From the NCBI GenBank assembly GCA_964633435.1, contig CAZWHA010000006.1, positions 1-33,968 on the forward strand: 33,968 bases of DNA. Direction: 5' to 3'. This DNA comes from GCA-016699895 sp964633435 (GTDB lineage Bacteria; Patescibacteriota; Saccharimonadia; Saccharimonadales; Saccharimonadaceae). Position 1 is the stretch's first letter, and the number at the start of each line of letters is the position of its first letter. Under the pieces are notes generated by a model, which saw nothing but the letters and a program-made list of their open reading frames with translations, was not told the origin of the DNA and ran no database searches. Positions 8,772 to 16,982 of this stretch are shown piece after piece. Both the position numbers and the translations under genes were made by a program.

Positions 8772-8866
8772 GTCGCCTTTTGAGGGTGGAACTTCAACAG
8801 TAATTAGGCTAGGGGGTTGGCTGTTCAACTTTCCTCCTACCTAGCCCTCTTAAGGCGACGCCTTTT
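8772..8866 (+). promoter_or_regulatory. Intergenic RNA structure with competing hairpins
   Basis: This 111-base gap before the 8876 gene holds several inverted repeats. An outer stem pairs 8772-8786 (gtcgccttttgaggg) with 8845-8859 (ccctcttaaggcgac), 13 of 15 pairs. An inner stem pairs ggctagg (8807-8813) with cctagcc (8840-8846) and shares two bases with the outer stem. The right arm can instead form the palindrome aaggcg-a-cgcctt (8852-8864), followed by tt. The last hairpin ends two bases before the ggag ribosome binding site (8867-8870). It may be an attenuator, a processing site or a translation control element; there is no long T-run. Confidence 0.5.
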
Positions 8867-8875
8867 GGAGTAAAA

Positions 8876-9595
8876 ATGGCTCGTGATTATTGGTTTGCAT
8901 TTGGTTCCGGAAATCCAGGCTCTTATCCGAGCTTGTCGCCGACGTTTATCACGTTCAGGACTGCGTCTGGCGTGTTTACTCCGCCTGGCATTACTGAAAC
9001 ACCAGCGGGCTCTGGGCTTTACTGGGTTAATTATGGCGCGACTGCAACGATCGTGTTTACGATGGACGGTGCGACGACGGGACTAGCGGCCAGTGATCGA
9101 TATATTTTCGGTGTGTTTGATCCGCAAGATGAGTTTGGCAACACTCTTTTAGCGATTGGAGCAACGGTTGGACAAATTGGACAAAACGTTAACGCCCTTG
9201 GCTCGTCTCAGCTTGCGTTGGGCGCTACTCTTGTTGGGCTGGGCAATACTTCTGTTGCTTTGGGTGTGACGGCGAATGCTTTAGGCACTTCACTTGTCGC
9301 CTCGAGCATCACGCTTGTAGCGCTTGGGACTTCGATTTACGCGCAAGGCTTATCGACAACAGCGGTCGGCGCGACGCTATTAACGCTGGTTGGTGGGCCA
9401 GCATCGAGCTTTGGTACCAACCTTTCCGACCCATCGACGATGTTTGGCTTCTTAAAACGCGCTCAAGAGGTGTCAGAGGGCAACGAGGTTTATACGAAAG
9501 CGACTGGAGTTTTAGACAGCTACTCTCGCGGCTCGTCACAGCTATTGATTCAAAAAACGATTTCAGACGACAATACAGAAACAACGAAGACATAA
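8876..9595 (+). CDS. Fibre-like virion protein with eleven heptad repeats
   Basis: A 239-residue protein with ATG 8876 and ggag at good spacing. The N-terminal 85 residues form a beta-rich domain (YWFAFGSGNPGSY...SGLYWVNYG), probably an anchor. Residues 91-168 are a regular seven-residue repeat of the type x-A-L-G-x-x-x: Gly falls at 95, 102, 109, 116, 123, 130, 137, 151, 158 and 165, with Ser at 144. The residue before each Gly is mostly Leu or Ile. Such a regular repeat suggests a trimeric stalk. The C-terminal 70 residues are polar. Its place after the head genes suggests a head fibre or short tail-associated fibre. The family is not recognised. Confidence 0.75.
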   Translation: MARDYWFAFGSGNPGSYPSLSPTFITFRTASGVFTPPGITETPAGSGLYWVNYGATATIVFTMDGATTGLAASDRYIFGVFDPQDEFGNTLLAIGATVGQIGQNVNALGSSQLALGATLVGLGNTSVALGVTANALGTSLVASSITLVALGTSIYAQGLSTTAVGATLLTLVGGPASSFGTNLSDPSTMFGFLKRAQEVSEGNEVYTKATGVLDSYSRGSSQLLIQKTISDDNTETTKT

Positions 9596-9610
9596 GTAGG
9601 GGAGAGAAAA

Positions 9611-11809
9611 ATGAACAGCCGTCCGACTATCACACTTGCGGTTATCGCTAAAAACGAAGCGCATAACCTATCGCCTTTTTTTAAGAGCATTAAAGGATGC
9701 TTTGACGAGATTGTTTTTGTCGACACTGGTTCGACAGATAATACTTTGCAGTTTATTAAAAACATAAACGACCAGCAAAAGTTAGGCGCTCACGATTGGG
9801 GTTTGCCCGAGATTAAAGTCTATCATTTTGACTGGGTTAATGATTTCTCTAAGGCCAGAAACTTTGCTTTCGACCAAGCGACTAAAGACTATGTGGCTTG
9901 GATGGATTTAGATGATTCTATGTCAGATCCGCAAGCGTTTATTAAATGGCGCGACAACGTCATGCACGCAGCCCATTATTGGTTAGCAAAATACAACTAT
10001 GCTTTTGACGATAAGGGCAATGTCGTTTGCGAATTCGTCCGAGAGAGAGTGATCAAACGTAACCACGGCTTTCGTTGGGAGTACGCTGTACACGAGGGGC
10101 TTTTACAAGTTGAGGGCAAAAAGTATTGGGCACAAAAAGCTAATACGTGGTGGATTAATCACCGTCGCACCGAAGACGACCGCAAGCAAGATCACCTAAG
10201 AAACGTTAAAATTCTTGAGGCTTTACCGCTCGATGAGATTCATCCAAGAATGAAGTTTTATTACGGTAAAGAGCTTTTTGAAAACGGCTTTCACGATAAG
10301 GCTGGTAAGCCCTTACACGAGGCGATTAAATCTGGAAAGCTAGAACACCATGATTTGATTTTGGCAATTCAGTATGCAGGTCAATCAGCTTTTGCAGCCA
10401 AGGCTTATCCGCAAGCTTTAGACTTGCTGTTTAACGGCGTAAAGCTTTTGCCAAACCGTGCAGAGTACTGGGTTTTGATCGGTGACATTTACTTTGTTCA
10501 AGGCAATTTTCAAAACGCTATCCATTGCTATAAAACAGCGATGTCTTGCACGATTGAAACGAGAGGCGGGATGCTGGTCGTTCAAGAATCGGCCTACAAA
10601 GATTACCCGCTGATTAAACTCGCAGAGCTTTATTTAAATATGGGTAACTGCGAACTGGCTTTCGAGTACATCGAAAAAATCAAGCCTTTAAACGAGCAAG
10701 CTCATGGTCAATTAATCGCTAAATATTACGAGCTAAAAGATCTAGGCAAAATGCCTGAAGGTTTACCTAAGGCCGATGACGTTATCATTACTTGCCACGC
10801 TCATGCACCAGGTGATTGGGATGAGCATACCTTAAAAGAAAAAGGTCATGGCGGGTCTGAAACTGCGGCGATTGAAGTTGCTAAGTGGATAAAGCTTAAG
10901 ACTAAAAAGCGCGTTAAGATCTTTCAAAACCGAAAGTCTAAAGACGTTATGCCCTCTGGTGTTGAGTATTGTCGCATTCAAGATTTAAAAGGCTATCTCG
11001 ACAACCTAGAGCCAGCGGCGCACATAGCTTGGCGGCATCCCAGTCGTTTAACCAGGGCCAAGACTTATTCTTGGTGTCACGATTTACAAATGTATGGCAA
11101 CCCTGAGTATGACAAGATTGTAGCACTCTCAGAGTTCCACAAAAACTATCTGATTGAGACTTGTCAGATCCCAGAAGACAAAATCGTTTTGGGCTTTAAC
11201 GGCGTAAATCCAGAAGACTTTCCAAAAGACGCTCAAAAAGATCCGTTGAAAGTGATCTTTTCATCTAGCCCAGACAGAGGTCTGATTCAGTCGGTAGATA
11301 TCGTAAAAAAGGCCAGAGAAATTTCTGGTCTCGACATAAAGCTGCACTGTTTTTACGGCACTGGTAACATGAGAAAAATGGGCTTAATCGATTGGGCTCA
11401 AAGAATCGAAAAGCACTTAGACGACCATAAAGAATTCGTCACTTATCACGGCATGGTTACCAAAGACGTGCTCATGAAGCATTTTTCGGAAGCGGCTGTG
11501 TGGCTGTATCCCTCGGACTTCATAGAGTCGAGTTGTATCACCGCGTTAGAGGCTATGTGTACCGGCGCTTATCCGATCGTAAGAAACATGGGCGCTCTAA
11601 AATACACGATGAAAGATGCGATTGAGCGTGAGGCTTGCGATATTTTAGACATCGAGGCGATTGAAGGCGACGAGGCGTCGACAGGTATTTGGGCCAATCG
11701 TTTAATTGACGCGATTTTAGAAAAGAAGTGGGAGCGGGTTAAGTTCGACTCGCATAACTATTCATGGGAAAGGGTTGCGGACTTTTTCATTGAACAGTTT
11801 TCGCTATAG
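9611..11809 (+). CDS. Two-domain glycosyltransferase (GT2 + TPR-like + GT4-like)
   Basis: This 732-residue protein has three parts. Residues 5-110 are a family 2 (GT-A) domain: LAVIAKNEAHNL, VDTGSTDNT (Asp38, Asp43), and WMDLDDS with the metal-binding Asp99-x-Asp101. Residues about 235-370 look like tetratricopeptide helices (AYPQALDLLFNGVKLLPNRAEYW; GNFQNAIHCYKTAM). Residues about 390-732 resemble a GT-B/GT4 enzyme: HGGSETAAIEVA, VALSEFHKNYL, FNGVNPEDF, SSSPDRGL and the donor-site stretch WLYPSDFIESSCITALEAMCTGAYPIV. It is transcribed with virion genes (start 9611, ggggaga upstream), so it may glycosylate a virion protein or be carried in the particle. Its substrate cannot be read from the sequence. 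Confidence 0.87.
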   Translation: MNSRPTITLAVIAKNEAHNLSPFFKSIKGCFDEIVFVDTGSTDNTLQFIKNINDQQKLGAHDWGLPEIKVYHFDWVNDFSKARNFAFDQATKDYVAWMDLDDSMSDPQAFIKWRDNVMHAAHYWLAKYNYAFDDKGNVVCEFVRERVIKRNHGFRWEYAVHEGLLQVEGKKYWAQKANTWWINHRRTEDDRKQDHLRNVKILEALPLDEIHPRMKFYYGKELFENGFHDKAGKPLHEAIKSGKLEHHDLILAIQYAGQSAFAAKAYPQALDLLFNGVKLLPNRAEYWVLIGDIYFVQGNFQNAIHCYKTAMSCTIETRGGMLVVQESAYKDYPLIKLAELYLNMGNCELAFEYIEKIKPLNEQAHGQLIAKYYELKDLGKMPEGLPKADDVIITCHAHAPGDWDEHTLKEKGHGGSETAAIEVAKWIKLKTKKRVKIFQNRKSKDVMPSGVEYCRIQDLKGYLDNLEPAAHIAWRHPSRLTRAKTYSWCHDLQMYGNPEYDKIVALSEFHKNYLIETCQIPEDKIVLGFNGVNPEDFPKDAQKDPLKVIFSSSPDRGLIQSVDIVKKAREISGLDIKLHCFYGTGNMRKMGLIDWAQRIEKHLDDHKEFVTYHGMVTKDVLMKHFSEAAVWLYPSDFIESSCITALEAMCTGAYPIVRNMGALKYTMKDAIEREACDILDIEAIEGDEASTGIWANRLIDAILEKKWERVKFDSHNYSWERVADFFIEQFSL

Positions 11810-11830
11810 GGGGCGTTTATCATACCGATA

Positions 11831-12067
11831 TTGGTTCGATACGACAGGTACGCTGATTTAACTCGTGGCTTTGTGGCTATTGGTTTTGGCGCACCTGTTA
11901 TGCCAAACGGTATGGCGCTTGTGACTGGCTTTTTATGGAACGAAGCTTGGTCGAGTTGCTATGAGCCTATCACGACTAGCTGGACGGCCTGTTATGCGCA
12001 GGTCGCAACCGGATGGACAGCGTGTTACTCTCAACCAAATACCACATGGACTGAGGTAGACAGATGA
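11831..12067 (+). CDS. Small protein with three 11-residue tandem repeats
   Basis: A 78-residue product starting at TTG 11831. The only good ribosome binding site, ggggg at 11809-11813, is rather far upstream (17 bases), so the start is uncertain and a rarer codon nearer to it is possible. From residue 40 it repeats with an 11-residue period: WSSCYEPITTS, WTACYAQVATG, WTACYSQPNTT, then WTEV. Trp falls at 40, 51, 62 and 73, and Cys-Tyr recurs in each unit. The stop overlaps the ATG of the next gene (ATGA). The function is unknown; the repeat and its place beside adaptor and tail genes suggest a minor structural protein. Confidence 0.6.
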   Translation: MVRYDRYADLTRGFVAIGFGAPVMPNGMALVTGFLWNEAWSSCYEPITTSWTACYAQVATGWTACYSQPNTTWTEVDR

Positions 12068-12561
12068 CACTTTTGCCAGAATACATTGGGAATATCAGCT
12101 ATAGGGTAAAAGATGCTCAAGTTCGAAAGGCTTATTTTTCATACCGAAATCAAAAGTATCGATGCTATAGCAAAAACAACAAGAGCTACAAAAATTATGG
12201 CGGGCGCGGGATAACTGTGAATTACACCTGTCGCGAATTTGTTTCTTGGTGGTTATTTCACGTCAATCAAAAAGAATGGAAAGATCCGACTGTAGGGCGG
12301 ATTGACCATGATGGCCCGTACTCTTTTGAAAATATTGAAATGCAGGAGCGCGCCGACAATACAGCCGAAGTTCACAAAAGACGCGGTCAGTGCGGAGGTC
12401 CAAAGAAAAAAAGGGTAATCGCCTATTGGCCCAATGGCATTGTTTACTATGAATCGACTCGTGAGGCAGCGAGAAAATTGGGCATCCATCAGTCATTTGT
12501 GATTCGTAACTGTGCCGGACTCTCTAAAAATAAAAACTTTTTGTTGAGGTATGACGAATGA
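12064..12561 (+). CDS. HNH-type homing endonuclease, free-standing
   Basis: A 165-residue protein with the look of phage HNH homing enzymes. The N-terminal part has YRCYSKNNKSYKNYGGRGI; the core is VGRIDHDGPYSFENI (His at about residue 82), followed by ADNTAEVHKRRG, which matches the usual zinc/metal-binding arrangement of this group. The C-terminus (KKRVIAYWPNGIVYYESTREAARKLGIHQSFV) is a NUMOD1-type helix-turn-helix that binds the target site. It overlaps both neighbours by ATGA and interrupts the tail gene order. Its first codons (ATGACACTT) resemble those of the following adaptor gene (ATGACTCTT), as if it had inserted at that start. Confidence 0.82.
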   Translation: MTLLPEYIGNISYRVKDAQVRKAYFSYRNQKYRCYSKNNKSYKNYGGRGITVNYTCREFVSWWLFHVNQKEWKDPTVGRIDHDGPYSFENIEMQERADNTAEVHKRRGQCGGPKKKRVIAYWPNGIVYYESTREAARKLGIHQSFVIRNCAGLSKNKNFLLRYDE

Positions 12562-13211
12562 CTCTTGCTCAACTTCGAACCTATTGCTGGGATATTCTTG
12601 ACGACCCTAATGGTAGTTACTTTACGTCTTCGGTTTTAAATTTACGATTAAACCTTGCAACGAGAGAACTTCAAAAGCGACTGATCACGGCTAACAAAGA
12701 TTATTACTCTGAGTGCGTTAAGGCCAATACGGTTGTTAACCAAAGAGAGTATTCGTTGCCGTCTGATTTTTACCAATTGATCAGGCTTGAATGGTATCAG
12801 GTCGGCACTAGCCTAACGTCGTTGCCCAACAAGATCGAACCGATTTCGCCCAATCAACGAGATTTGGTGAATGAAATACAAGGGTCGCCTCAGTTTTACT
12901 CGATGGCTGGGAACAATATTTTGCTTTGGCCGTTACCTGATCAGGTTTACGAGATGCATTTAGAATACGCTTATCAGATTGTCGACATGGCGCTAGACGC
13001 CGATGAGCCAGACGCGCCAGAGCAATATCACGAGTACATTGCTATTCTAGCGACCAGAGATTGTCTGATCAAAGACGGCAGACCTTTAAGCCCGATTGAG
13101 ACAAAGCTTAATGACTACGAGACGCTGTTGAAACAACTTGCTGTGCAAAGGCAAGCTGACGCCGCTCGAATGGGCGTTGTCACTCGATACGATAACGGAG
13201 ATGTCTGGTAA
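12558..13211 (+). CDS. Head-tail adaptor (connector) protein
   Basis: This 217-residue protein follows the pattern of podovirus head-tail adaptors: a helical N-terminus (MTLAQLRTYCWDILDDP, VLNLRLNLATRELQKRLI), a beta region (REYSLPSDFYQLIRLEW, GNNILLWPLPDQVYEMHLEYAY), then C-terminal helices (EYIAILATRDCLIKDG, ETLLKQLAVQRQADAARMG) that would clamp the portal. Such proteins form a dodecamer under the portal. The next gene, encoding the nozzle-type protein, is the expected partner. ATG 12558 overlaps the HNH stop, and the stop overlaps ATG 13211, so the genes are translationally coupled. Confidence 0.82.
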   Translation: MTLAQLRTYCWDILDDPNGSYFTSSVLNLRLNLATRELQKRLITANKDYYSECVKANTVVNQREYSLPSDFYQLIRLEWYQVGTSLTSLPNKIEPISPNQRDLVNEIQGSPQFYSMAGNNILLWPLPDQVYEMHLEYAYQIVDMALDADEPDAPEQYHEYIAILATRDCLIKDGRPLSPIETKLNDYETLLKQLAVQRQADAARMGVVTRYDNGDVW

Positions 13212-15268
13212 TGGCAGAGGCTTCAGACCCCAAGCCAACGACGCTTTCCTATAGTCTGATGGGCGGTATCGACCAAAAGGCGTCTGAGTATTCAGTCGAT
13301 AAGGCGCGGTTTCTTGATATCCGTAATATGGATTTCGACGTGCCGAATGCGCTTCAAAAGCGACCAGGGCAAACGCAAGCGATTGGTCAAAACACGTCTG
13401 GTCCGATTAACTCTGTTTGGGAATACATTCGTCTTGATGGCAATAGCTACATTGTGGCTGGCACTGATACAGCGATGTTTTATCGAACCGGCACCAGCCT
13501 TACCGTCTTAGACACTGGTTGGAATAATGGTCAGCCAGCCGATATGCTGACTTTTGTAAATAACCTCTACATGGCTAACGGGCAAAACTATAAGTACTGG
13601 AACGGCACGACCTTAACCAGAATGGGCTTGCCGACATCGACGACAAGTCAGCTTTATGCTGGTCGAACCGGGCCAACGGTCGGCGCAACTAATATGCTCG
13701 TTGGCGGCGCTAGCATGGCAATGCAAATTGGCTCATCTTGGGTTGCTCGTGCTGTTTTTGTTGCTTACAATTATGTGCGCTCAGATGGCTATGCTGGTCC
13801 GCTCAACCTTTTAAATACCGCAAAAAATATCGTAAGAGCCGACGTTACAGACGGCGCTGAGTTTTTTAATACTTATTCAAAAGTTTACGGTTTCACAATA
13901 CCTACTAACTACGAAATTTCATCGTTAAACCTTTGGGTTGGCGTTGATACTGTTCGCGCCAACGGCAACACCGCAGCGCTATTGATCGCTGGCTTTAGTG
14001 CTCCAACGGTTGTGAGAGTCGGTAGCCTCGCCTACCAAGACGGGTTAGTTGTAGGGTCTAACCGGCGTTACGCCTCTGCATCGCTAATACCGAATGCTGA
14101 TTTGTCTAGGTTTTGGCTGTATCAATCTTTGCCTGGTACATCTTTGTTTTTAGAGGCTGCGCTTAACGGGGTAACTCAGTGGGGAACCACGTTTCAGCTT
14201 GTCGATTTTAGCGCCTACGACGGTGCTGCATCGGGTGAAGCTGCATTTTCTGGAATGGCTTTTGATTTTTTCTCATCGTACACGCCGAAGTATATTGAAG
14301 TTAATCAAAACACTATGTTTATGGGCGGCTTTTCTTCAGCACCTTCGAGTGTGTGGTTTTCTGAGGTAGCGCAACCCGAAGTTATTTTATCCGCAGAAAA
14401 CAATTTTGAAGTTCGCACTAACGACGGCGACAGAGTATTGGCGCTTAAGTCTTACAATAACCAATTGATCATCTTAAAAGAGAACTCTTTTTCTAAGGTG
14501 ATTGGTGACAGTGCTGATAACTATGAGCTTGTAGAACTCTCAACAGAATACGGCTGTCTGTCGAACCAAGCTATAATCGAGTACAAAGAGAAACTACTTT
14601 GGCTCGATAAAAAGGGCATTGTCGAATATAACGGCGCAAGCTGGGACATTATCTCAACTGGTGTCGAAGACATCTTTCGGCGCATTAACTTAACCGCAGC
14701 CCGTGAAAAAGCTGTAGCCATTCATCAAGTGTACAGAAACCAGGTTTGGTTTGGGATACCTGTAGACGGCTCGACTCAAAACAATATTACTGTCGTTTAC
14801 GATTACATCGTAAACGCTTGGACGTTCTTTGACGGGTTTAACCCGGCAAGCTTTGGCATGATCAAAGGTCCTTTAGACAGACCGACTGTTTGGACGGGTA
14901 ATTATTCTGGAATGCTAAGTTACTTTTCAGAGAGTTTTTATGGCGACAACGGTTCGGGCATTACGTGTCTGGCTCGGTCTGCTTACGATAAGAACGCTGA
15001 AAACGAAACTTGGATCTGGCGCAGACTGTTCTTTGACGTGAATACGGTCTCTGGCATCACGGGTGTAATGAATGGTCGTGTTTACTCGAATTACAATAAC
15101 TCGACCGTCCAGGCGACCTTTAGAATTTTTCAAGATCAGTTTCAGTCTAGGGCAGAGATGGGTGTTGTCGCAAAGGCTTGTAGCTTTGAGTTTTCTCACT
15201 CATCTGCAAGTTTGCCGCTATTATTTAACGGCTACACTTGGGCCAGACGCTACTTGAGGAATTTATAA
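13211..15268 (+). CDS. Tail nozzle / tail tubular-type protein
   Basis: A 685-residue beta-rich protein. The N-terminal signature (SLMGGIDQKASEYSVDKARFLDIRNMDF, then ALQKRPGQTQA) is that of the large tail protein of podoviruses that stacks under the adaptor (P22 gp10 / T7 gp12-like nozzle proteins). Repeated blade-like strands follow (YIVAGTDTAMFYRTG, LTFVNNLYMANGQNYKYWNG, LWLDKKGIVEYNG), consistent with a propeller-like fold. A Gly/Thr/Ser-rich inserted portion lies at about 150-360 and may be a surface domain. It is encoded directly after the adaptor. The last codons overlap the ATG at 15268. Confidence 0.82.
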   Translation: MAEASDPKPTTLSYSLMGGIDQKASEYSVDKARFLDIRNMDFDVPNALQKRPGQTQAIGQNTSGPINSVWEYIRLDGNSYIVAGTDTAMFYRTGTSLTVLDTGWNNGQPADMLTFVNNLYMANGQNYKYWNGTTLTRMGLPTSTTSQLYAGRTGPTVGATNMLVGGASMAMQIGSSWVARAVFVAYNYVRSDGYAGPLNLLNTAKNIVRADVTDGAEFFNTYSKVYGFTIPTNYEISSLNLWVGVDTVRANGNTAALLIAGFSAPTVVRVGSLAYQDGLVVGSNRRYASASLIPNADLSRFWLYQSLPGTSLFLEAALNGVTQWGTTFQLVDFSAYDGAASGEAAFSGMAFDFFSSYTPKYIEVNQNTMFMGGFSSAPSSVWFSEVAQPEVILSAENNFEVRTNDGDRVLALKSYNNQLIILKENSFSKVIGDSADNYELVELSTEYGCLSNQAIIEYKEKLLWLDKKGIVEYNGASWDIISTGVEDIFRRINLTAAREKAVAIHQVYRNQVWFGIPVDGSTQNNITVVYDYIVNAWTFFDGFNPASFGMIKGPLDRPTVWTGNYSGMLSYFSESFYGDNGSGITCLARSAYDKNAENETWIWRRLFFDVNTVSGITGVMNGRVYSNYNNSTVQATFRIFQDQFQSRAEMGVVAKACSFEFSHSSASLPLLFNGYTWARRYLRNL

Positions 15269-15597
15269 TGAGGATCCAGGCATCGACTGACATAGACAGA
15301 GTAAAGCCCGAAGACGTACCGCGTTATGTCGCAATTGCCTTAGAGCAAATTACTTCGGCTTTAAATAACGGCTTAAACTTTGCCGACAATTTTCAAGGCG
15401 TAATAGCCGAAATGACTTTTACCGCGGCCAACACCGATACGAGCATAATAAATCCAATTAGCAGAGTACCGGCTGGCTATCTTGTTTTAAGTCGCACAGC
15501 GAGTATGATTGTCTATGACGGGTCCACTCAGTCTACGGCTTCGAGTGTTACGCTTCGAGCGTCGGCGGCTGGTACGGTGTCGTTGTTATTGTTTTAG
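15268..15597 (+). CDS. Small hypothetical virion protein
   Basis: This 109-residue protein starts at the ATG at 15268, which overlaps the upstream TAA and has gagga at 15256-15260; the frame is open a little further upstream but without a ribosome binding site. The N-terminal half is helical (VPRYVAIALEQITSALNNGLNF). The C-terminal half is a beta-strand segment (VPAGYLVLSRTASMIVYDG; VTLRASAAGTVSLLLF). Short proteins of this plan often follow the nozzle gene in environmental podoviruses, but I cannot name a function. Possibly a tail-tip or assembly protein. Confidence 0.7.
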   Translation: MRIQASTDIDRVKPEDVPRYVAIALEQITSALNNGLNFADNFQGVIAEMTFTAANTDTSIINPISRVPAGYLVLSRTASMIVYDGSTQSTASSVTLRASAAGTVSLLLF

Positions 15598-15606
15598 GGG
15601 GATGAT

Positions 15607-16401
15607 TTGAAAAACGTGGCCTCTGGTTATGGTCAGCAAGCCCAGATGGGTTCAAATCGACCGCCACAGCAACAACAAGGCGGCGGCGGGTTTAACTTTC
15701 AAGCCGCTGGTGTTCAAAACAACCAAGAGCTTTACAACTACGACAAAAACGATCCAGACGCTTACCGCACTCACATTTTGCAACGCTACTTAGGCGGTGA
15801 GGGCGGACTAAAAAACCTTGTGCGGTCTTATGCTGGAGCGCTCAGGCCCGACCTTGCTCGGTCTGCTATTCAGAAATATCAACAGCGCTCAAGGCAGCGT
15901 GCTGGATTAAACCAGGCTTTAGCCGGTATGCCAGAGCAACAACGAGCCGAAGAAGACCTGATCAAACAAGAGGCTAACCAGGCCTTAGGTTCTGGCATTA
16001 AATCGACTCGTGAAAACTATAACCGCCGTGGTCTTTTGTTTTCTGGTCTTAGAGAGGGCGGTGAGCAAAAAGTGCGCTCTGGTGTGGCTGCACAAACAGC
16101 ACAAAATCTAGGCGGCGTTGCTAAAGATTATGCAAATCTTGCTGACGCTAGGAAACAAGCGCTAGCCTCGCTAGAACTACAAAACGCTCAACAAATGCAA
16201 CAGATGGCAGACCAAGCGTTTGAGACGACGAACCGAAACAATATCGCCAGACGACAAGCTTACCAGCAACTAGGTCAAGGGCTTGGTTACGCGGCTGGTA
16301 GTTATTACGGGTCGGCTGGCGGCGACACTAAAAAGCCCGATATTTCTAATTCGTACAGACCGCCTGGTGATTCGAGATATGCTAGCCCAAGGATAGATTA
16401 A
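15607..16401 (+). CDS. Probable internal virion / DNA ejection protein
   Basis: A 264-residue protein starting at TTG 15607 with agggggat upstream. The composition is Gln/Ala/Gly/Arg-rich: a polyglutamine-glycine N-terminus (RPPQQQQGGGGFNFQ), then long helices (IQKYQQRSRQRAGLNQALAGM; LASLELQNAQQMQQMADQAF), then a Gly/Tyr-rich end (LGQGLGYAAGSYYGSAGG). It is the first of four consecutive genes with this style, which is typical of podovirus ejection proteins that leave the virion with the DNA. Membrane insertion or channel formation is inferred from family behaviour, not seen. Confidence 0.65.
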   Translation: MKNVASGYGQQAQMGSNRPPQQQQGGGGFNFQAAGVQNNQELYNYDKNDPDAYRTHILQRYLGGEGGLKNLVRSYAGALRPDLARSAIQKYQQRSRQRAGLNQALAGMPEQQRAEEDLIKQEANQALGSGIKSTRENYNRRGLLFSGLREGGEQKVRSGVAAQTAQNLGGVAKDYANLADARKQALASLELQNAQQMQQMADQAFETTNRNNIARRQAYQQLGQGLGYAAGSYYGSAGGDTKKPDISNSYRPPGDSRYASPRID

Positions 16402-16982
16402 TGAAACAAGTTGAACTACCAAGCCAACAACCAGCCCCGATTATAGGCCAAGAGGCCAGGCCGCCATCGACTACACCTTACAATGTGGCAAGCTTTGCGG
16501 CTGAGAACGCCAATCAGTCTGCCGCAAGTCGAGCGCAAGACTACACAAAAGGTTTTGAGACAGCTCGTGGCCTTTTAAAAGACGACGGTAGCTTTAATAA
16601 ATCTTTAGGCTTTGGTAACGACGCTATGATTGGCGCTATCAGACAAAAATATCGTGGCGAGTACGGAATGAAGGAGCGCCGTATTGGTCAGAATTTACGT
16701 CAGTCTGCTGAGCAAGATTATTTAAAGCGTTTGGCGATCGCATCTGAAATGGCCGGTCAAGAGCACGAGCTAAATATGCAAAAAGAAATCTTACGGCAGA
16801 AAAAAGCCGCTGCGAAACGGGCCGCAAGGGGACAAATTATTGGGACTGTTCTAGGTATTGCTGGCGGGGTTGCCGGAGGAGTACTGGGCTCTGCGGCTGG
16901 TCCGACTGGTACCGCCGCTGGTATTTCGGCTGGTTCACAGCTTGGTATGGGCGTCGGCGGTGTTCTAGGGGAGGGTATGTAA
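16401..16982 (+). CDS. Probable ejection protein with glycine-zipper C-terminus
   Basis: 193 residues; the ATG at 16401 overlaps the upstream stop. The middle is helical and basic (MKERRIGQNLRQSAEQDYLKRL; MQKEILRQKKAAAKRAARG). The last 50 residues are a glycine-zipper-like hydrophobic stretch (IGTVLGIAGGVAGGVLGSA, then GTAAGISAGSQLGMGVGG) that could insert into a membrane as helical hairpins. Similar segments are found in podovirus ejection proteins that build a channel across the cell envelope. Its neighbours on both sides are of the same class. Confidence 0.65.
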   Translation: MKQVELPSQQPAPIIGQEARPPSTTPYNVASFAAENANQSAASRAQDYTKGFETARGLLKDDGSFNKSLGFGNDAMIGAIRQKYRGEYGMKERRIGQNLRQSAEQDYLKRLAIASEMAGQEHELNMQKEILRQKKAAAKRAARGQIIGTVLGIAGGVAGGVLGSAAGPTGTAAGISAGSQLGMGVGGVLGEGM

